Part shown: positions 53,904 to 63,513 of the stretch, one piece after another
Layout of the letters: every line of letters starts with the position of its first letter
Position numbering within the stretch: position 1 is the first letter of the stretch
Source: Gracilimonas sp965227785
GTDB taxonomy: Bacteria > Bacteroidota > Rhodothermia > Balneolales > Balneolaceae
Direction: 5' to 3'
DNA: 64,000 nucleotides
NCBI RefSeq assembly: GCF_965227785.1
Contig: NZ_OZ245785.1
Span: 3,286,001 to 3,350,000 of the forward strand
Made by a program: the position numbers and the translations under genes
The notes under the pieces: model-generated
Database searches by the model: none
Told to the model about the DNA's origin: nothing
The model's input: only the letters and a program-made list of their open reading frames with translations

Positions 53904-54467
53904 GTGGATTCTACTTCGGATAAGGCATTGATGATGAAAGTTAAGAACGGCGACCTGGATAAATTGGGTCTGCTGTTTGAGCGATATAATCGCCCGCTAT
54001 TTAGTTTCTTCTACCGGATGTGTAAAGAAGCGGAGCTTTGTGAAGACCTGGTTCAATCCGTTTTTGAACGTATTTTGAAGTACCGGGAGACCTATACAGG
54101 CGATGGAAAGTTCACTACATGGATGTTCAGTATTGCCCGGAATGCACATATCGACCATTATCGAAAACAACAGCGGGAAGGAATCCCGGTAGAAATTGAT
54201 GAAGAACGTATGGAAGTTGATCAGGAAGAGGCGAAGGCCGTGGTCAACAAGAAAGAGAAAAAAGAGCTGCTTGAAATAGCACTGGGACGATTAGATGAAG
54301 ACAAAAGAGAGATTATTGTTTTGAGCCGGTTTGAAGGCTTGAAATACAAAGAGATCGCCGATATTCTGGATACTACAGAAGGGGCGGTTAAAGTAAAAAT
54401 GTTTAGGGCCATGAAAGAGTTAAAAGATTTGGTAAATACCTTAAATGAGGAATGCAGCCATGAATGA
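53904..54467 (+). CDS. ECF RNA polymerase sigma factor
   Basis: This 187-residue sigma factor uses a GTG start at 53904; ATG 53931 is possible but would cut into the helix before region 2. Region 2 (LGLLFERYNRPLFSFFYRMCKEAELCEDLVQSVFERILKYR; FTTWMFSIARNAHIDHYRK) and region 4 (LDEDKREIIVLSRFEGLKYKEIADILDTTEGAVKVKMFRAMKEL) are complete. It is the first gene of a four-gene operon with a HEAT-type anti-sigma protein and two DUF4097 proteins. It likely directs its own operon. Confidence 0.92.
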   Translation: MDSTSDKALMMKVKNGDLDKLGLLFERYNRPLFSFFYRMCKEAELCEDLVQSVFERILKYRETYTGDGKFTTWMFSIARNAHIDHYRKQQREGIPVEIDEERMEVDQEEAKAVVNKKEKKELLEIALGRLDEDKREIIVLSRFEGLKYKEIADILDTTEGAVKVKMFRAMKELKDLVNTLNEECSHE

Positions 54468-55248
54468 ACAACATGAACAATTAATTGCCGACTACCTGGC
54501 GGGAAATCTGGACGATACCGGCAAGACACAGGTAGAAGAGTTGATTGCCGACGGCACCATAGACTTTATGGAGTTTCGTGAGCTCGAAAATCTGCACGAA
54601 GACCTGGGTTCTATACCGGTTCCCGCTCCCCGAAAAGAAATGAGCGCTAAGTTCTACGCTATGTTGGATGAAGAAAAGCAGTCGGTTAAAGAGCCCTGGT
54701 TTAAGACGGCACAGAATCAGGTTCAGCAATTTATTACAGAACTTACCATGCCAAGACTTGCTTATGGTTTAGTGTTATTGATTGTGGGCGGTTTTATAGG
54801 TTCAGGTTTGAATAACAGTGATTCTGAAATCGAGCAACTGAGTCAACAGGTACAGGACATGCGTGAGATGATGATGGTTAATATGCTGGAAGGGGCTTCG
54901 GCAGCCGACCGGCTAAAAGCGGTTACGATTAGCAGTGAATTGCCATCGGTTGACTCAGAAGCAATTCATACACTCCTTTTTACCCTTAATAATGACCCAA
55001 GTGTGAATGTCCGTGTTCAGGCCATTGAAGCCCTGAAACGATGGGGAGGAAATGAGAGGGTGCGGGAAGGATTGGTGAAGGCTATTGCCAAACAACAATC
55101 ACCTATTGTAATTACAGAACTCGCTGATGCTATGCTGGAGCTGGAACTGAGAAATTCAGCACCTGAGTTCAGAAGACTTATCGAAGAGCGGGACCTTGAT
55201 TTTACGGTTCAGCAAAAACTGGAAAGCAGCATCGCTGCATTAATGTGA
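54460..55248 (+). CDS. Putative anti-sigma factor with HEAT-like external domain
   Basis: This is 262 residues from the ATG at 54460, chosen because GAGG lies 9 bases upstream; an ATG at 54445 is less likely. The N terminus (YLAGNLDDTGKTQVEELIADG, about 1-60) resembles anti-sigma domains. A membrane segment (AYGLVLLIVGGFIGSGL, 101-117) and a short coiled coil follow. The periplasmic region (about 150-262) looks like HEAT repeats (VDSEAIHTLLFTLNNDPSVNVRVQAIEALKRWGGNERVREGLVKAI). It overlaps the sigma gene by 8 bases, fitting an anti-sigma role. The HEAT part is the candidate sensor. No zinc motif HxxxCxxC is present. Confidence 0.8.
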   Translation: MNEQHEQLIADYLAGNLDDTGKTQVEELIADGTIDFMEFRELENLHEDLGSIPVPAPRKEMSAKFYAMLDEEKQSVKEPWFKTAQNQVQQFITELTMPRLAYGLVLLIVGGFIGSGLNNSDSEIEQLSQQVQDMREMMMVNMLEGASAADRLKAVTISSELPSVDSEAIHTLLFTLNNDPSVNVRVQAIEALKRWGGNERVREGLVKAIAKQQSPIVITELADAMLELELRNSAPEFRRLIEERDLDFTVQQKLESSIAALM

Positions 55249-55256
55249 GATAGATT

Positions 55257-56147
55257 ATGAAACTCTTATTACTTCTTGGACTTTTGTTATTCAGTTTTGC
55301 AGCAGAGGCTCAAACTTCCATCTCTTCACAGCGGGCACAGGAAGATATTGAAATCCGAATACCGGCCTCTGAATTTGATGCAGAGACCTTCTTCCACATG
55401 AAAAATATTAATGGAGACTTGAATGCCGAAGGGTATGATGGGGATGAAATTATCATCACCGGTACCAAAATCGTAACGAGTAAGCCTCGGTTAATAGGGG
55501 ATTTCAATCCGGATGATATTTACCTGGACCGGCTTGATGGGGATAACAGTATTTTCATTTTTGTACGTCAGCCCGGAATGGAAGTAAAAATCGAAGGAGA
55601 CAAACTTCATTACAATTACCAAAGAAGAAAAAAGAACAGGTATGGGGACGACGACCGGCTTAATTTTGAATTCAATCTTCAGCTTAAAATCCCTCATTAC
55701 CTCATGTCAGAGATTTCAACCGTCAACGGTGGGGAAGTTGTTATTACAGGTATGACTAACGGGGTAAAAGCCAATAACGTAAACGGAAGCGTTTTTGTGA
55801 ATGATGTGTTAGGGAAAGTTGACGCCAACACCGTGAATGGTAACATCCGGGTTGAATTTGCTAAGGCGCCCGAACAGGATTCCGAATTCCATACGGTGAA
55901 TGGTACCATAGAAGTATACGCCCCGGAAAATTTGTCTGCTGTTGTAACCTTCCGAAGTTTACACGGTGAACTATATACCGACTTCAACAATATTGAATAC
56001 CTGCCTAACCGGGTGAATAAAAGTCAGGATGGGACAACCCGGTACAGCATAGAGCAAACGACTCCTATTCAAATTGGCGAAGGTGGTCCGGAGCTTCGGT
56101 TCCGGCTTTTAAATGGAAACGCTTATATCAAACAAAGAAAATCATAA
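55257..56147 (+). CDS. Secreted DUF4097 beta-helix protein
   Basis: This 296-residue protein has a signal peptide (MKLLLLLGLLLFSFAAEAQ). The mature part shows repeated VNG/TNG turns (STVNGGEVVITGMTNGVKANNVNGSVFVND, TVNGNIRVEF, VNGTIEVYAP), the DUF4097 pattern that predicts a small beta-helix. It is expected in the periplasm or on the surface; function is unknown. It lies 8 bases after the anti-sigma gene and 12 bases before a second DUF4097 gene, so the set is one operon. Confidence 0.85.
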   Translation: MKLLLLLGLLLFSFAAEAQTSISSQRAQEDIEIRIPASEFDAETFFHMKNINGDLNAEGYDGDEIIITGTKIVTSKPRLIGDFNPDDIYLDRLDGDNSIFIFVRQPGMEVKIEGDKLHYNYQRRKKNRYGDDDRLNFEFNLQLKIPHYLMSEISTVNGGEVVITGMTNGVKANNVNGSVFVNDVLGKVDANTVNGNIRVEFAKAPEQDSEFHTVNGTIEVYAPENLSAVVTFRSLHGELYTDFNNIEYLPNRVNKSQDGTTRYSIEQTTPIQIGEGGPELRFRLLNGNAYIKQRKS

Positions 56148-56159
56148 AGAGATAACATC

Positions 56160-56966
56160 ATGTATAGATCAATAAAAAAATTACTTTTCGTTCTAACAAT
56201 TAGCCTGATTTCCATCCCGGGCCTTGCTCAGAATAATCTGGAAATACCGCTATCGAATCCCGGCGAACCCGGAAAGCTGATTGTGGCGGCTAACTTCTCC
56301 GATGAAGTTGAAATCAGAGCACACGACAAGGACAATGTAATTGTGAATTATGACGGTGATAACGCCGATGATGAGAGAGACGCCATGAGAAACGGTATGC
56401 GCCGAATTTCAGGTGGAGGGGTAGGTATTGAAGTAACCGAAGACAATAACGAAGTACGGGTAAACACCGGCCCCATGCCAAACGATGATCTGGAGATGAT
56501 TATCTACGTTCCCCGAAACTTCTCTCTTAAGCTGAATACCGTGCAGGGTGATGTCACGGTGTCTGGACTTGCTGGAGAGCTGGAAATCAGTGCAGTTAAT
56601 GGTGATGTAGAGCTGAGTGATATCTCCGGAACAGTATTGGTTAATAGCGTAAACGGTGATATCGAGATCGATTTCAACGAGATCACTGCAAACGCCCCCA
56701 TGTCTTTTACCGGGGTGAATGGAGATATCGAAGTATCCTTCCCGGCTGATGCCAAGTTCACCGCAAAAATGAAAACGGAGTGGGGTGATGTGTACACCAA
56801 TTTCGATATGGAAATCGACCGTTCATCTTCCAAACCGGAAGTGAATACCAAAGACGGAGAGTACCGGGTAGCCGTGAACAAATGGATTTTTGGGAAAGTG
56901 AATGGAGGCGGACCTGAGTTTCTGTTTAAAACACTGCACGGAGATATTTCAATTCGTAAAAAATAA
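56160..56966 (+). CDS. Secreted DUF4097 beta-helix protein (second copy)
   Basis: This 268-residue protein has a signal peptide (about 1-24, SIPGLAQ). The central repeats GDVTVSGLAGELEISAVNGDVELSDISGTVLVNSVNGDIEIDF are DUF4097 type. It is a diverged relative of the preceding protein, which implies duplication inside the operon. It ends the sigma/anti-sigma operon. A 12-bp palindrome TTCAGATCTGAA (56984-56995) lies just downstream but has no T run. Confidence 0.85.
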   Translation: MYRSIKKLLFVLTISLISIPGLAQNNLEIPLSNPGEPGKLIVAANFSDEVEIRAHDKDNVIVNYDGDNADDERDAMRNGMRRISGGGVGIEVTEDNNEVRVNTGPMPNDDLEMIIYVPRNFSLKLNTVQGDVTVSGLAGELEISAVNGDVELSDISGTVLVNSVNGDIEIDFNEITANAPMSFTGVNGDIEVSFPADAKFTAKMKTEWGDVYTNFDMEIDRSSSKPEVNTKDGEYRVAVNKWIFGKVNGGGPEFLFKTLHGDISIRKK

Positions 56967-57089
56967 TTTTTTTCAGCAACCTTTTCAGATCTGAATCGTC
57001 TAAAGGTAAAACAAAAAACTGGAGCTGTAAGTCATTTGAGCTAAAAGGCTTGCAGGGATAGGACTCCTCTCAAAAAAATCCCCAAACCT

Positions 57090-59804
57090 ATGAAGATCAT
57101 ATATACTACTTTGGCATTGGTATGTCTTTGTTTCAACGTGTTTGCACAGACTTCCTATCAAAAACAAACTGATACAATTGCCATTAATACAGGTGATGTA
57201 AGAAGTGGGAATGTGGAGAATCCCGCCATGCAGGCTATCAGAATTGACGGTGAAAACGAAATCGTATTAGATGGACTTCTAAGTGAATCGATCTGGAGGA
57301 GTGTCCCGATTGCAACCCAATTTACTCAGCGCGCCCCGGATGATGGTAGCGCCGCATCAGAGAAAACAGAAGTTCAACTGCTATATACCGATGAGTATAT
57401 ATTTGTTGGAATAATGGCTTACGATTCAGCTCCTGACTCCATAAATGCTCCTTTATTTCGCCGCGATGGAAACCAGTCTAGCGACTGGGTGTATGTGCTT
57501 TTCGATAGCTATAATGACAAAAGAACGGCTTTTACTTTTGCGATAAATCCAAGGGGTGTACAAAAAGATATTCTGCTTTTTGATGATACCGATGAAGATC
57601 AGCTTTGGGATGCAGTTTGGCAGGCAGAAACGAAGATATTAGAAAACGGCTGGTCAGCAGAGATGAAAATTCCCCTTTCACAATTGCGCTTTAGCTCTAA
57701 TAGTGAAGAGCAGTCGTGGGGGGTTAATTTTCAGCGAAGGATAGCCCGTAATGGAGAAGTATCATTTTGGGCACCTACCTCTCAGAACGAGACCGGTATT
57801 GTTTCCAGGTTTGGAAGGTTAAACGGAATACAAAACCTGAAAGAGCCACGAAGACTTGAGGTCATTCCTTATGTGTCGGCTGATTTAACCCGGGTTCCTT
57901 CTTTAACTACTGATAACCCGTATTACAGCAGAAATGAGTTAGGCGCTGGAGTTGGAGGTGATATTAAATACGGGCTCACTTCCGACCTTACACTGACAGC
58001 TACCATTAATCCGGACTTCGGTCAGGTAGAGGCAGATCCTGCAGTCATCAATTTGACGGCAAACGAAAACTTCTTCTCTGAACGAAGACCGTTCTTTCTG
58101 GAAGGCAATGATATTTTTCAATTCGGCAATACAAAGACATTCAGTCGCTTTGGCAACCCCGTTACTTTCTATTCCAGAAGGATTGGCAGGGCACCACAAG
58201 GAACACCGGGAAGGGCAGGTGTAAATGCTGAATATGTAGATCGGCCGGATTTGACAACCATAGCCGCTGCTGCAAAAGTAAGTGGTAAAACACAAAACGG
58301 ATGGTCTATAGGTTTTCTCGATGCTTATACCCTGGAAGAAGAAGCTTTATATACCGCGCCTTCAGGAACAGAAAGTTCTTTTGCTGTTGAACCGGCCACC
58401 AATTATATGGTTGCCCGAACCAAAAAAGATTTCAACTCGGGAAATACCTATTTCGGAGGTTTCGGAAGCGCCGTAAACCGAAGTATTGATGGAACCTATT
58501 TTGAAGACTTTCTCCGCTCATCAGCCTACCTGGGAGGCGTGGATTTTGAACACAGTTTTAATGATCGTAACTGGATTACAAGTGGCGCTTTCTCCTACAG
58601 TGTGATAAACGGTTCAAAAGAAGCGATTCAGCGGGCTCAAACATCACCGGTCAGGTATTTTGACCGCGTAGATTCGGATGAGCTTTCATTAAACCCCAAT
58701 AAAACGAGTCTGTCCGGTTTTGCGTCAGAAATAAGTATCCAAAAAAGAGGGGGAGATGATAACTGGATGACTTCCCTGACTTACTCGGATGTTTCGCCGG
58801 GATATGAGACAAATGATATTGGTTTTCAAAATAGATCCGATTACCGGTCTATAAACGGAGGACTGATTTTTCGGGAAACAGATCCTAAACTGTTGCAGTA
58901 CTTTGAAACATGGTTATTTAAAGGGAATGCCTGGAATTATGATGGAGACGTGATCAACAACTGGTATGGAACAGGTGGGTTTATGCGCTTTGATAACCTC
59001 TGGACCTTCAACTATAATGCAAATATGTCGGGTGATCAGTTCATGGATCGAACCACTCGTGGAGGTCCTGTAATGGAACGCCCGAGAGACTGGAACTTCA
59101 ACCTGAACCTCAATACCAACCAAAATAAGGATGTGTCATTCTATTTTGGAACCTTCCAGCGTCAGGATGTTTCCGGTGAATTTGACAACAATGTGTGGAT
59201 GGGAGTAACCTACCGGCCTACAACTTTTATACAGGTATCAGTTTCACCGGAGTTTGGGTATCAGCGGGATACCGATCAGTATGTGACCCGTGTGCAGGAC
59301 GCAAACGCAACAGAAACCTATGGCAACCGGTATGTATTTGCGGACATCAAACAGCGAAGTCTTATGACCAGCGTAAGGTTAAACTGGACGTTTTCACCGA
59401 CTATGAGTTTACAGACCTATGTACGTCCGTTTATAGCCAGCGGTGAGTACACGCACTTTAAAGAATTCGCTGAACCCCGGACATATAATTTCGACCGATA
59501 CGGTGAAGATAAAGGAACCATTAGTAAGTCTGGAGATGAGTACACCGTAGATCCTGATGGAGCAGGAGGTTCAGCTGCTTTTAATTTCCGTGATCCGGAT
59601 TTTAACTTCCGTTCGGTGCAAGGTAACGCAGTATTTCGGTGGGAATATACGCCAGGCTCAACTCTGTTTCTTGTATGGCAGCAGCAGCGGAATGACTTTG
59701 TTGGAATCGGTAATTTTGACCTGGGCCGCGATCTGGATGGGCTCTTCAGTGCTAAACCAACAAATGTATTTCTCGTTAAATTGAGCTATTGGTTCGGTAG
59801 CTGA
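57090..59804 (+). CDS. DUF5916 outer-membrane protein with CBM9-like domain
   Basis: This 904-residue protein has a signal peptide (about 1-20, CFNVFAQ). A carbohydrate-binding CBM9-like domain (about 45-235; IVLDGLLSESIWRSVPIATQFTQ, DWVYVLFDSYNDKRTAFTFAINPRG, GWSAEMKIPLSQLRF) is followed by a large beta-rich DUF5916 region (FGQVEADPAVINLTANENFFSERRPFFLEG). Its alternating aromatic strands suggest an outer-membrane barrel. The last residues LVKLSYWFGS end in a barrel-type aromatic. The substrate is unknown; binding or uptake of a polymer is possible. It is a single gene with its own terminator. Confidence 0.9.
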   Translation: MKIIYTTLALVCLCFNVFAQTSYQKQTDTIAINTGDVRSGNVENPAMQAIRIDGENEIVLDGLLSESIWRSVPIATQFTQRAPDDGSAASEKTEVQLLYTDEYIFVGIMAYDSAPDSINAPLFRRDGNQSSDWVYVLFDSYNDKRTAFTFAINPRGVQKDILLFDDTDEDQLWDAVWQAETKILENGWSAEMKIPLSQLRFSSNSEEQSWGVNFQRRIARNGEVSFWAPTSQNETGIVSRFGRLNGIQNLKEPRRLEVIPYVSADLTRVPSLTTDNPYYSRNELGAGVGGDIKYGLTSDLTLTATINPDFGQVEADPAVINLTANENFFSERRPFFLEGNDIFQFGNTKTFSRFGNPVTFYSRRIGRAPQGTPGRAGVNAEYVDRPDLTTIAAAAKVSGKTQNGWSIGFLDAYTLEEEALYTAPSGTESSFAVEPATNYMVARTKKDFNSGNTYFGGFGSAVNRSIDGTYFEDFLRSSAYLGGVDFEHSFNDRNWITSGAFSYSVINGSKEAIQRAQTSPVRYFDRVDSDELSLNPNKTSLSGFASEISIQKRGGDDNWMTSLTYSDVSPGYETNDIGFQNRSDYRSINGGLIFRETDPKLLQYFETWLFKGNAWNYDGDVINNWYGTGGFMRFDNLWTFNYNANMSGDQFMDRTTRGGPVMERPRDWNFNLNLNTNQNKDVSFYFGTFQRQDVSGEFDNNVWMGVTYRPTTFIQVSVSPEFGYQRDTDQYVTRVQDANATETYGNRYVFADIKQRSLMTSVRLNWTFSPTMSLQTYVRPFIASGEYTHFKEFAEPRTYNFDRYGEDKGTISKSGDEYTVDPDGAGGSAAFNFRDPDFNFRSVQGNAVFRWEYTPGSTLFLVWQQQRNDFVGIGNFDLGRDLDGLFSAKPTNVFLVKLSYWFGS

Positions 59805-59837
59805 TAACTAAAGTTATGCATACATATTTATATTCAG

Positions 59838-59864
59838 AAAGGGCGCACTAATGCGTCCTTTTTT
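59838..59864 (+). terminator. Rho-independent terminator after the DUF5916 gene
   Basis: AAGGGCGCA (59839-59847) pairs with TGCGTCCTT (59852-59860) with one wobble and a 4-base loop, followed by T to 59864. Confidence 0.85.
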
Positions 59865-59949
59865 ATGAGTTGTAGTTTCTGCCCAATATTCAGGCAAACA
59901 AAGCGAATAATCTTATGAACAGTACACAAACGGTAAGAAGTTTTAGTAT

Positions 59950-59977
59950 TTTGACCCGACAATAAAATTTATTTTTG
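59950..59977 (+). promoter_or_regulatory. Candidate Bacteroidota-type promoter of the BI-1 gene
   Basis: TATTTTTG (59970-59977) matches TAnnTTTG at every position. TTTG lies 16 bases upstream at 59950-59953, the same spacing as the candidate at 10411-10437. The gene starts at 60043. Confidence 0.42.
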
Positions 59978-60042
59978 AAGGTTTTGTGAACTTGATATTA
60001 CAGGTGAACTAAAACGAAACTAATTCTTTATTAAAAGCAGCA

Positions 60043-60735
60043 ATGAATACACAGCATCTAACAGCAGAACAGGTAAAATCGATACAGTCCAGTTTCATCA
60101 ATAAGGTTTATGGCTGGATGGCTCTGGCACTTGCCATAACCGGTTTTGTGGCCTTACGAGTGGTTGATTCCGGCTTTGTGGAAACGATGGCCCAAAACCA
60201 GATTTTATTTTTTGGTGTTATTTTGGCTGAACTTGGTCTGGTAGTTTGGCTTTCGGGAAGAATCAACAGTATGAACGCAAGCATGGCCATAGGGCTTTTC
60301 CTGTTGTACTCGGCACTGAACGGTCTCACGTTCTCTATTTTATTTCTGGTCTATACTTCGGCTTCCATTGCATCTACTTTCTTTATTACAGCCGGTACAT
60401 TTGGGGTAACGAGTGCCTATGGATATTTCACTAAAAAAGATCTTTCAAGTATTGGTAATATTGCTTTCATGGGACTGATTGGGATTATCATAGCCACCAT
60501 AGTGAATATTTTTGTGCATAGTGAGATGCTATATTGGGCTATTACCTACATTGGAGTGTTGGTGTTTGTGGGGTTGACTGCCTACGACACACAGAAGATG
60601 AAGAAGATGAGCCTGGAAGTGGATGTAGAATCCGAGGAGGGAAGCAAAGGTGCTATTATGGGAGCCCTTGCCTTATACCTTGACTTCATCAACATGTTTA
60701 TCTTCTTACTGCGAATTTTCGGAGACCGGCGATAA
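60043..60735 (+). CDS. Bax inhibitor-1/YccA family membrane protein
   Basis: This 230-residue inner-membrane protein has seven hydrophobic segments. FINKVYGWMALALAITGFVAL at the start and TAYDTQKMKKM near the end, followed by GALALYLDFINMFIFLLRIFG, are hallmarks of the family. Bacterial relatives interact with the FtsH protease or act as pH-sensitive calcium leaks. Conserved aspartates near the C terminus (AYDTQ, YLDFINMF) are present. It ends 2 bases before the stop of the convergent creatininase gene. Confidence 0.93.
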   Translation: MNTQHLTAEQVKSIQSSFINKVYGWMALALAITGFVALRVVDSGFVETMAQNQILFFGVILAELGLVVWLSGRINSMNASMAIGLFLLYSALNGLTFSILFLVYTSASIASTFFITAGTFGVTSAYGYFTKKDLSSIGNIAFMGLIGIIIATIVNIFVHSEMLYWAITYIGVLVFVGLTAYDTQKMKKMSLEVDVESEEGSKGAIMGALALYLDFINMFIFLLRIFGDRR

Positions 60736-60737
60736 TT

Positions 60738-61502
60738 TTATTCGTATAAATTGTCTTTATCTGCCCGGGCAAGCTCAATCATAAACCGGGCCATTTTTTG
60801 GGTAACCGCCTGGAAGTATTTTTCCCCTTTTTCGGCGGATGCTTTCTTTGGGTTGCCAATTCCGGTGTCGTCAGTTACCTGAGACCATGGTCGTTCTGTC
60901 CATGCCCAGTCTTCGTTAAGAGCTTTGAGTTTACTCTTTTTTTCATGGCCCAGCCCTGCTTCCTCAAGGGGTAACACCAACTCGGGCTTTAAATGGAGAA
61001 GTAAGCTGGTTTCGAGTTCATCGGCATGATCTCCGTCTTCATCAAAGAACTGATTTTTATCGAGCGATTTAAACCAATCGGCCACGCAAAGAAACATATT
61101 TGAAAATTCGAGTCCGAGTTCCCGCACCATGGGTTTAAAGTTGTTGCCACCATGGCTGTTCAGAATCAAAAGCTTATGAATTCCCTGCCGGTTTAAAACG
61201 GTGATGACATCCTTTAGAATAGCAAACTGTGTGCTTGGGTTAAGGTTCATATCCAGATAAATATCTGCCTGTCCTGTGTTCACTCCAAAGGGGATGGTAG
61301 GAAGAACAATGACTCTGGCACCATCTTTCCAAGCCAGTCGGGCTGATTCTGCCGCAATATGGTCCGCTTCAATTACATCTGTAGCGTAGGGAAGATGATA
61401 GTTGTGAGCCTCGGTTGCTCCCCAGGGTAGAATGGCTAAATCAAAATCGGCATCCTTAAGGTTTTTCCAATTGGTCTCGGCTAAAATGTAAGGTCGGATC
61501 AT
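60738..61502 (-). CDS. Creatininase-family amidohydrolase
   Basis: This 254-residue metal-dependent hydrolase has metal ligands in LPWGATEAHNYHLPYATD (Glu31, His33, Asp42) and the later NSHGGNN motif. The family includes creatininase and pathway enzymes such as the formamide hydrolase of riboflavin/F420 synthesis, so the substrate here is open. A TACTTTTG promoter element lies about 42 bases upstream. It is convergent with the BI-1 gene with a 2-base gap. Confidence 0.9.
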   Translation of the reverse strand: MIRPYILAETNWKNLKDADFDLAILPWGATEAHNYHLPYATDVIEADHIAAESARLAWKDGARVIVLPTIPFGVNTGQADIYLDMNLNPSTQFAILKDVITVLNRQGIHKLLILNSHGGNNFKPMVRELGLEFSNMFLCVADWFKSLDKNQFFDEDGDHADELETSLLLHLKPELVLPLEEAGLGHEKKSKLKALNEDWAWTERPWSQVTDDTGIGNPKKASAEKGEKYFQAVTQKMARFMIELARADKDNLYE

Positions 61503-61543
61503 TATTAATGATTTTTAGATGACTCAGAATTTCTATTTGAACA

Positions 61544-61551
61544 CAAAAGTA
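61544..61551 (-). promoter_or_regulatory. Candidate -7 promoter element of the creatininase-family gene
   Basis: TACTTTTG on the minus strand matches TAnnTTTG at all positions. No convincing TTG is found 16-20 bases upstream. The ATG is at 61502. Confidence 0.35.
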
Positions 61552-61666
61552 TAAAACCATAGCTGATATTGGAAACCTTAGCTGAAGTTCAGGTTTCCTT
61601 GAATAAGATTATGCTATCAGGATTGAATTAAGCGGATAATTTGTAGTGCTGTATAAAAGCGAATAC

Positions 61667-61921
61667 ATGGCAGACTTCAGCAAACTATCCGAATCCGACA
61701 AAAGCAGAATTATTGAAATGGCCTGGGAAGACCGGACTCCATTTGATGCGATTGAATTTCAATTTGGGCTTTCCGAAGATGAAACCATAGAACTGATGCG
61801 TTCAGAAATGAAACGTTCCAGCTTCAAAATGTGGAGGAAACGGGTTTCAGGGAGAGATACCAAACATCGCAAAAAACGAAAAGATGATATTAATCGGTTC
61901 GTAAGTCCCAATCAGTATTAA
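61667..61921 (+). CDS. TIGR03643-type small protein (DUF2805)
   Basis: This is 84 residues from the ATG at 61667; a GTG at 61646 would add seven residues that the family does not have. MAWEDRTPFDAIEFQFGLSEDETIELMRSEMKRSSFKMWRKRVSGR, then a basic tail, fits the TIGR03643 family. A helix-turn-helix-like region with a strongly basic end suggests nucleic-acid binding. The function is unknown. It converges with the amidohydrolase gene 15 bases away. Confidence 0.82.
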   Translation: MADFSKLSESDKSRIIEMAWEDRTPFDAIEFQFGLSEDETIELMRSEMKRSSFKMWRKRVSGRDTKHRKKRKDDINRFVSPNQY

Positions 61922-61936
61922 GCAGGGATTTCCCGG

Positions 61937-63346
61937 TTAATTATCAGATTTTAAAAGTTCGTTTAGTTCCTCCGGTTGTAAAAGCTTTCCTTTCGAAATA
62001 ACGGAATGTATATCTGTGGTATTTTCGATGTCAGTCAAAGGATTATCATTCAGAATAAGCAGGTCTGCTTTCTTTCCTGTCTCAATACTTCCAATCTGAT
62101 TGTAATCCCCGAAGAAATGAGCACCGTTATAGGAAGAAGCCTGAAGGGCCTGCAACGGAGTTATTCCTGACTTCACAAATGCTTCCAGTTCACGGTGAAG
62201 CGATATTCCCGGGTATACATACGAATTATAAGCTCCGGCATCAGAGCCTGCCAATAATTTCACACCCGCCTGTTGCATATCATAGGTTACTTTTTTGAAA
62301 AGGTCATTAAGCTCTTTCTCAAACTGAATGGCTTCGGCATCTCTCCGTTGCGCTGAACGAACCCGGCGCTGGTAAGTTTGCCTGACGTCATCTGGAATGT
62401 TTGCCAGATATTCATCTCCCGAATGATCTTCTTCATGAAGAAAGCTCAGAACATCATCAATGTGAAGAGTAGGCACCACATACACATTTTTATCCGCCAA
62501 TTTCTGATAAAAAACCCGGGCGGTATCTTCACTATAGCTGTCCTTTAGTTCAGCTACAGCATCCCAAAACCCAAGCTGACCGTTATATACCTTACTGGTG
62601 ATTTCTTCTTCCCGATCCGAGGTCCCTTTCAAAACATAATAGAGATGTTCAATTCCATCCAGTCCGGCTGATATGGCATCATCAATAAAAATGCTCATGG
62701 GCATATGGCCGGTAACGGTAAGTCCCCGCTCCTCAGCCTGACGAATAATCTCAAGGTAAGCTTCACCACTTAAGGTGCTCTCATAAATCTTTATATAATC
62801 AACCCCCATGGATTGCAGAGAATCGAGGGCTCCGGTGATATCTTCCTCACTCTGAACTTCAATGGAGCCTTCCCAAGTTGGATCGGGCCCGTCAATTTTT
62901 GGCCCGGATGTGTAGATATAAGGACCGGTTAAAGAATCAGCTTTAATTTCAGATCGCCATTTAAAAATAGAGGAGGTTAAGTCACCCCCGGCATCCCGCA
63001 CGGTAGTAACTCCGTTTGCTGTGTAAAGCGGCAGCATTTTTTTGTTTGAATCGATAAGATTCTCTCCACCCCGTAAATGAATGTGCATATCCCACAAGCC
63101 CGGAATAGCAAATTTACCTTCCATGGAGATCGTTTTCGCACCCTCAGCAGTTTTGCTGCCATCTTCAAAAATGCCCTTAATGGTATTTCCCTCAATAAGT
63201 ATGGATTGATTTTCAGCGATATTACCGGTTTCTATATCAACTACCTGGAGGCCGGTTAGAAGAAGCTGGTCTGATTGGTTCGGGGAGGTACAGGCCATCA
63301 GGGAAAAGAAAGCCAGCATCAGTGCACGAAGTAGGGCGGTTTTCAT
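61937..63346 (-). CDS. Amidohydrolase-family lipoprotein
   Basis: This is 469 residues from the ATG at 63346, which gives MKTALLRALMLAFFSLMAC with a lipobox (Cys19); a TTG further up is less likely. Metal-binding motifs are WDMHIHLRGG, GHMP, TLHIDD and LLAGSDAGAY, with LNDNPLTDIEN near the end. It belongs to the imidazolonepropionase/prolidase-like branch of the amidohydrolases, acting in the periplasm on an unknown substrate. It is distinct from the YtcJ-like lipoprotein at 32598. The gene stands alone. Confidence 0.9.
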   Translation of the reverse strand: MKTALLRALMLAFFSLMACTSPNQSDQLLLTGLQVVDIETGNIAENQSILIEGNTIKGIFEDGSKTAEGAKTISMEGKFAIPGLWDMHIHLRGGENLIDSNKKMLPLYTANGVTTVRDAGGDLTSSIFKWRSEIKADSLTGPYIYTSGPKIDGPDPTWEGSIEVQSEEDITGALDSLQSMGVDYIKIYESTLSGEAYLEIIRQAEERGLTVTGHMPMSIFIDDAISAGLDGIEHLYYVLKGTSDREEEITSKVYNGQLGFWDAVAELKDSYSEDTARVFYQKLADKNVYVVPTLHIDDVLSFLHEEDHSGDEYLANIPDDVRQTYQRRVRSAQRRDAEAIQFEKELNDLFKKVTYDMQQAGVKLLAGSDAGAYNSYVYPGISLHRELEAFVKSGITPLQALQASSYNGAHFFGDYNQIGSIETGKKADLLILNDNPLTDIENTTDIHSVISKGKLLQPEELNELLKSDN

Positions 63347-63513
63347 AGTTTTAAACAATGGTTAGATCAAAATTTCATTTCAGATGGTATCATATCCAAG
63401 GGATGATAGGAAGAAGCGTAGTCAATCTTTTACTTCATTTATCACCATGAAAGTACGAATGATTGTGGGATCATTTTCAAATAACCAGTAGAGAAACAAA
63501 CCACTTTATTGCC

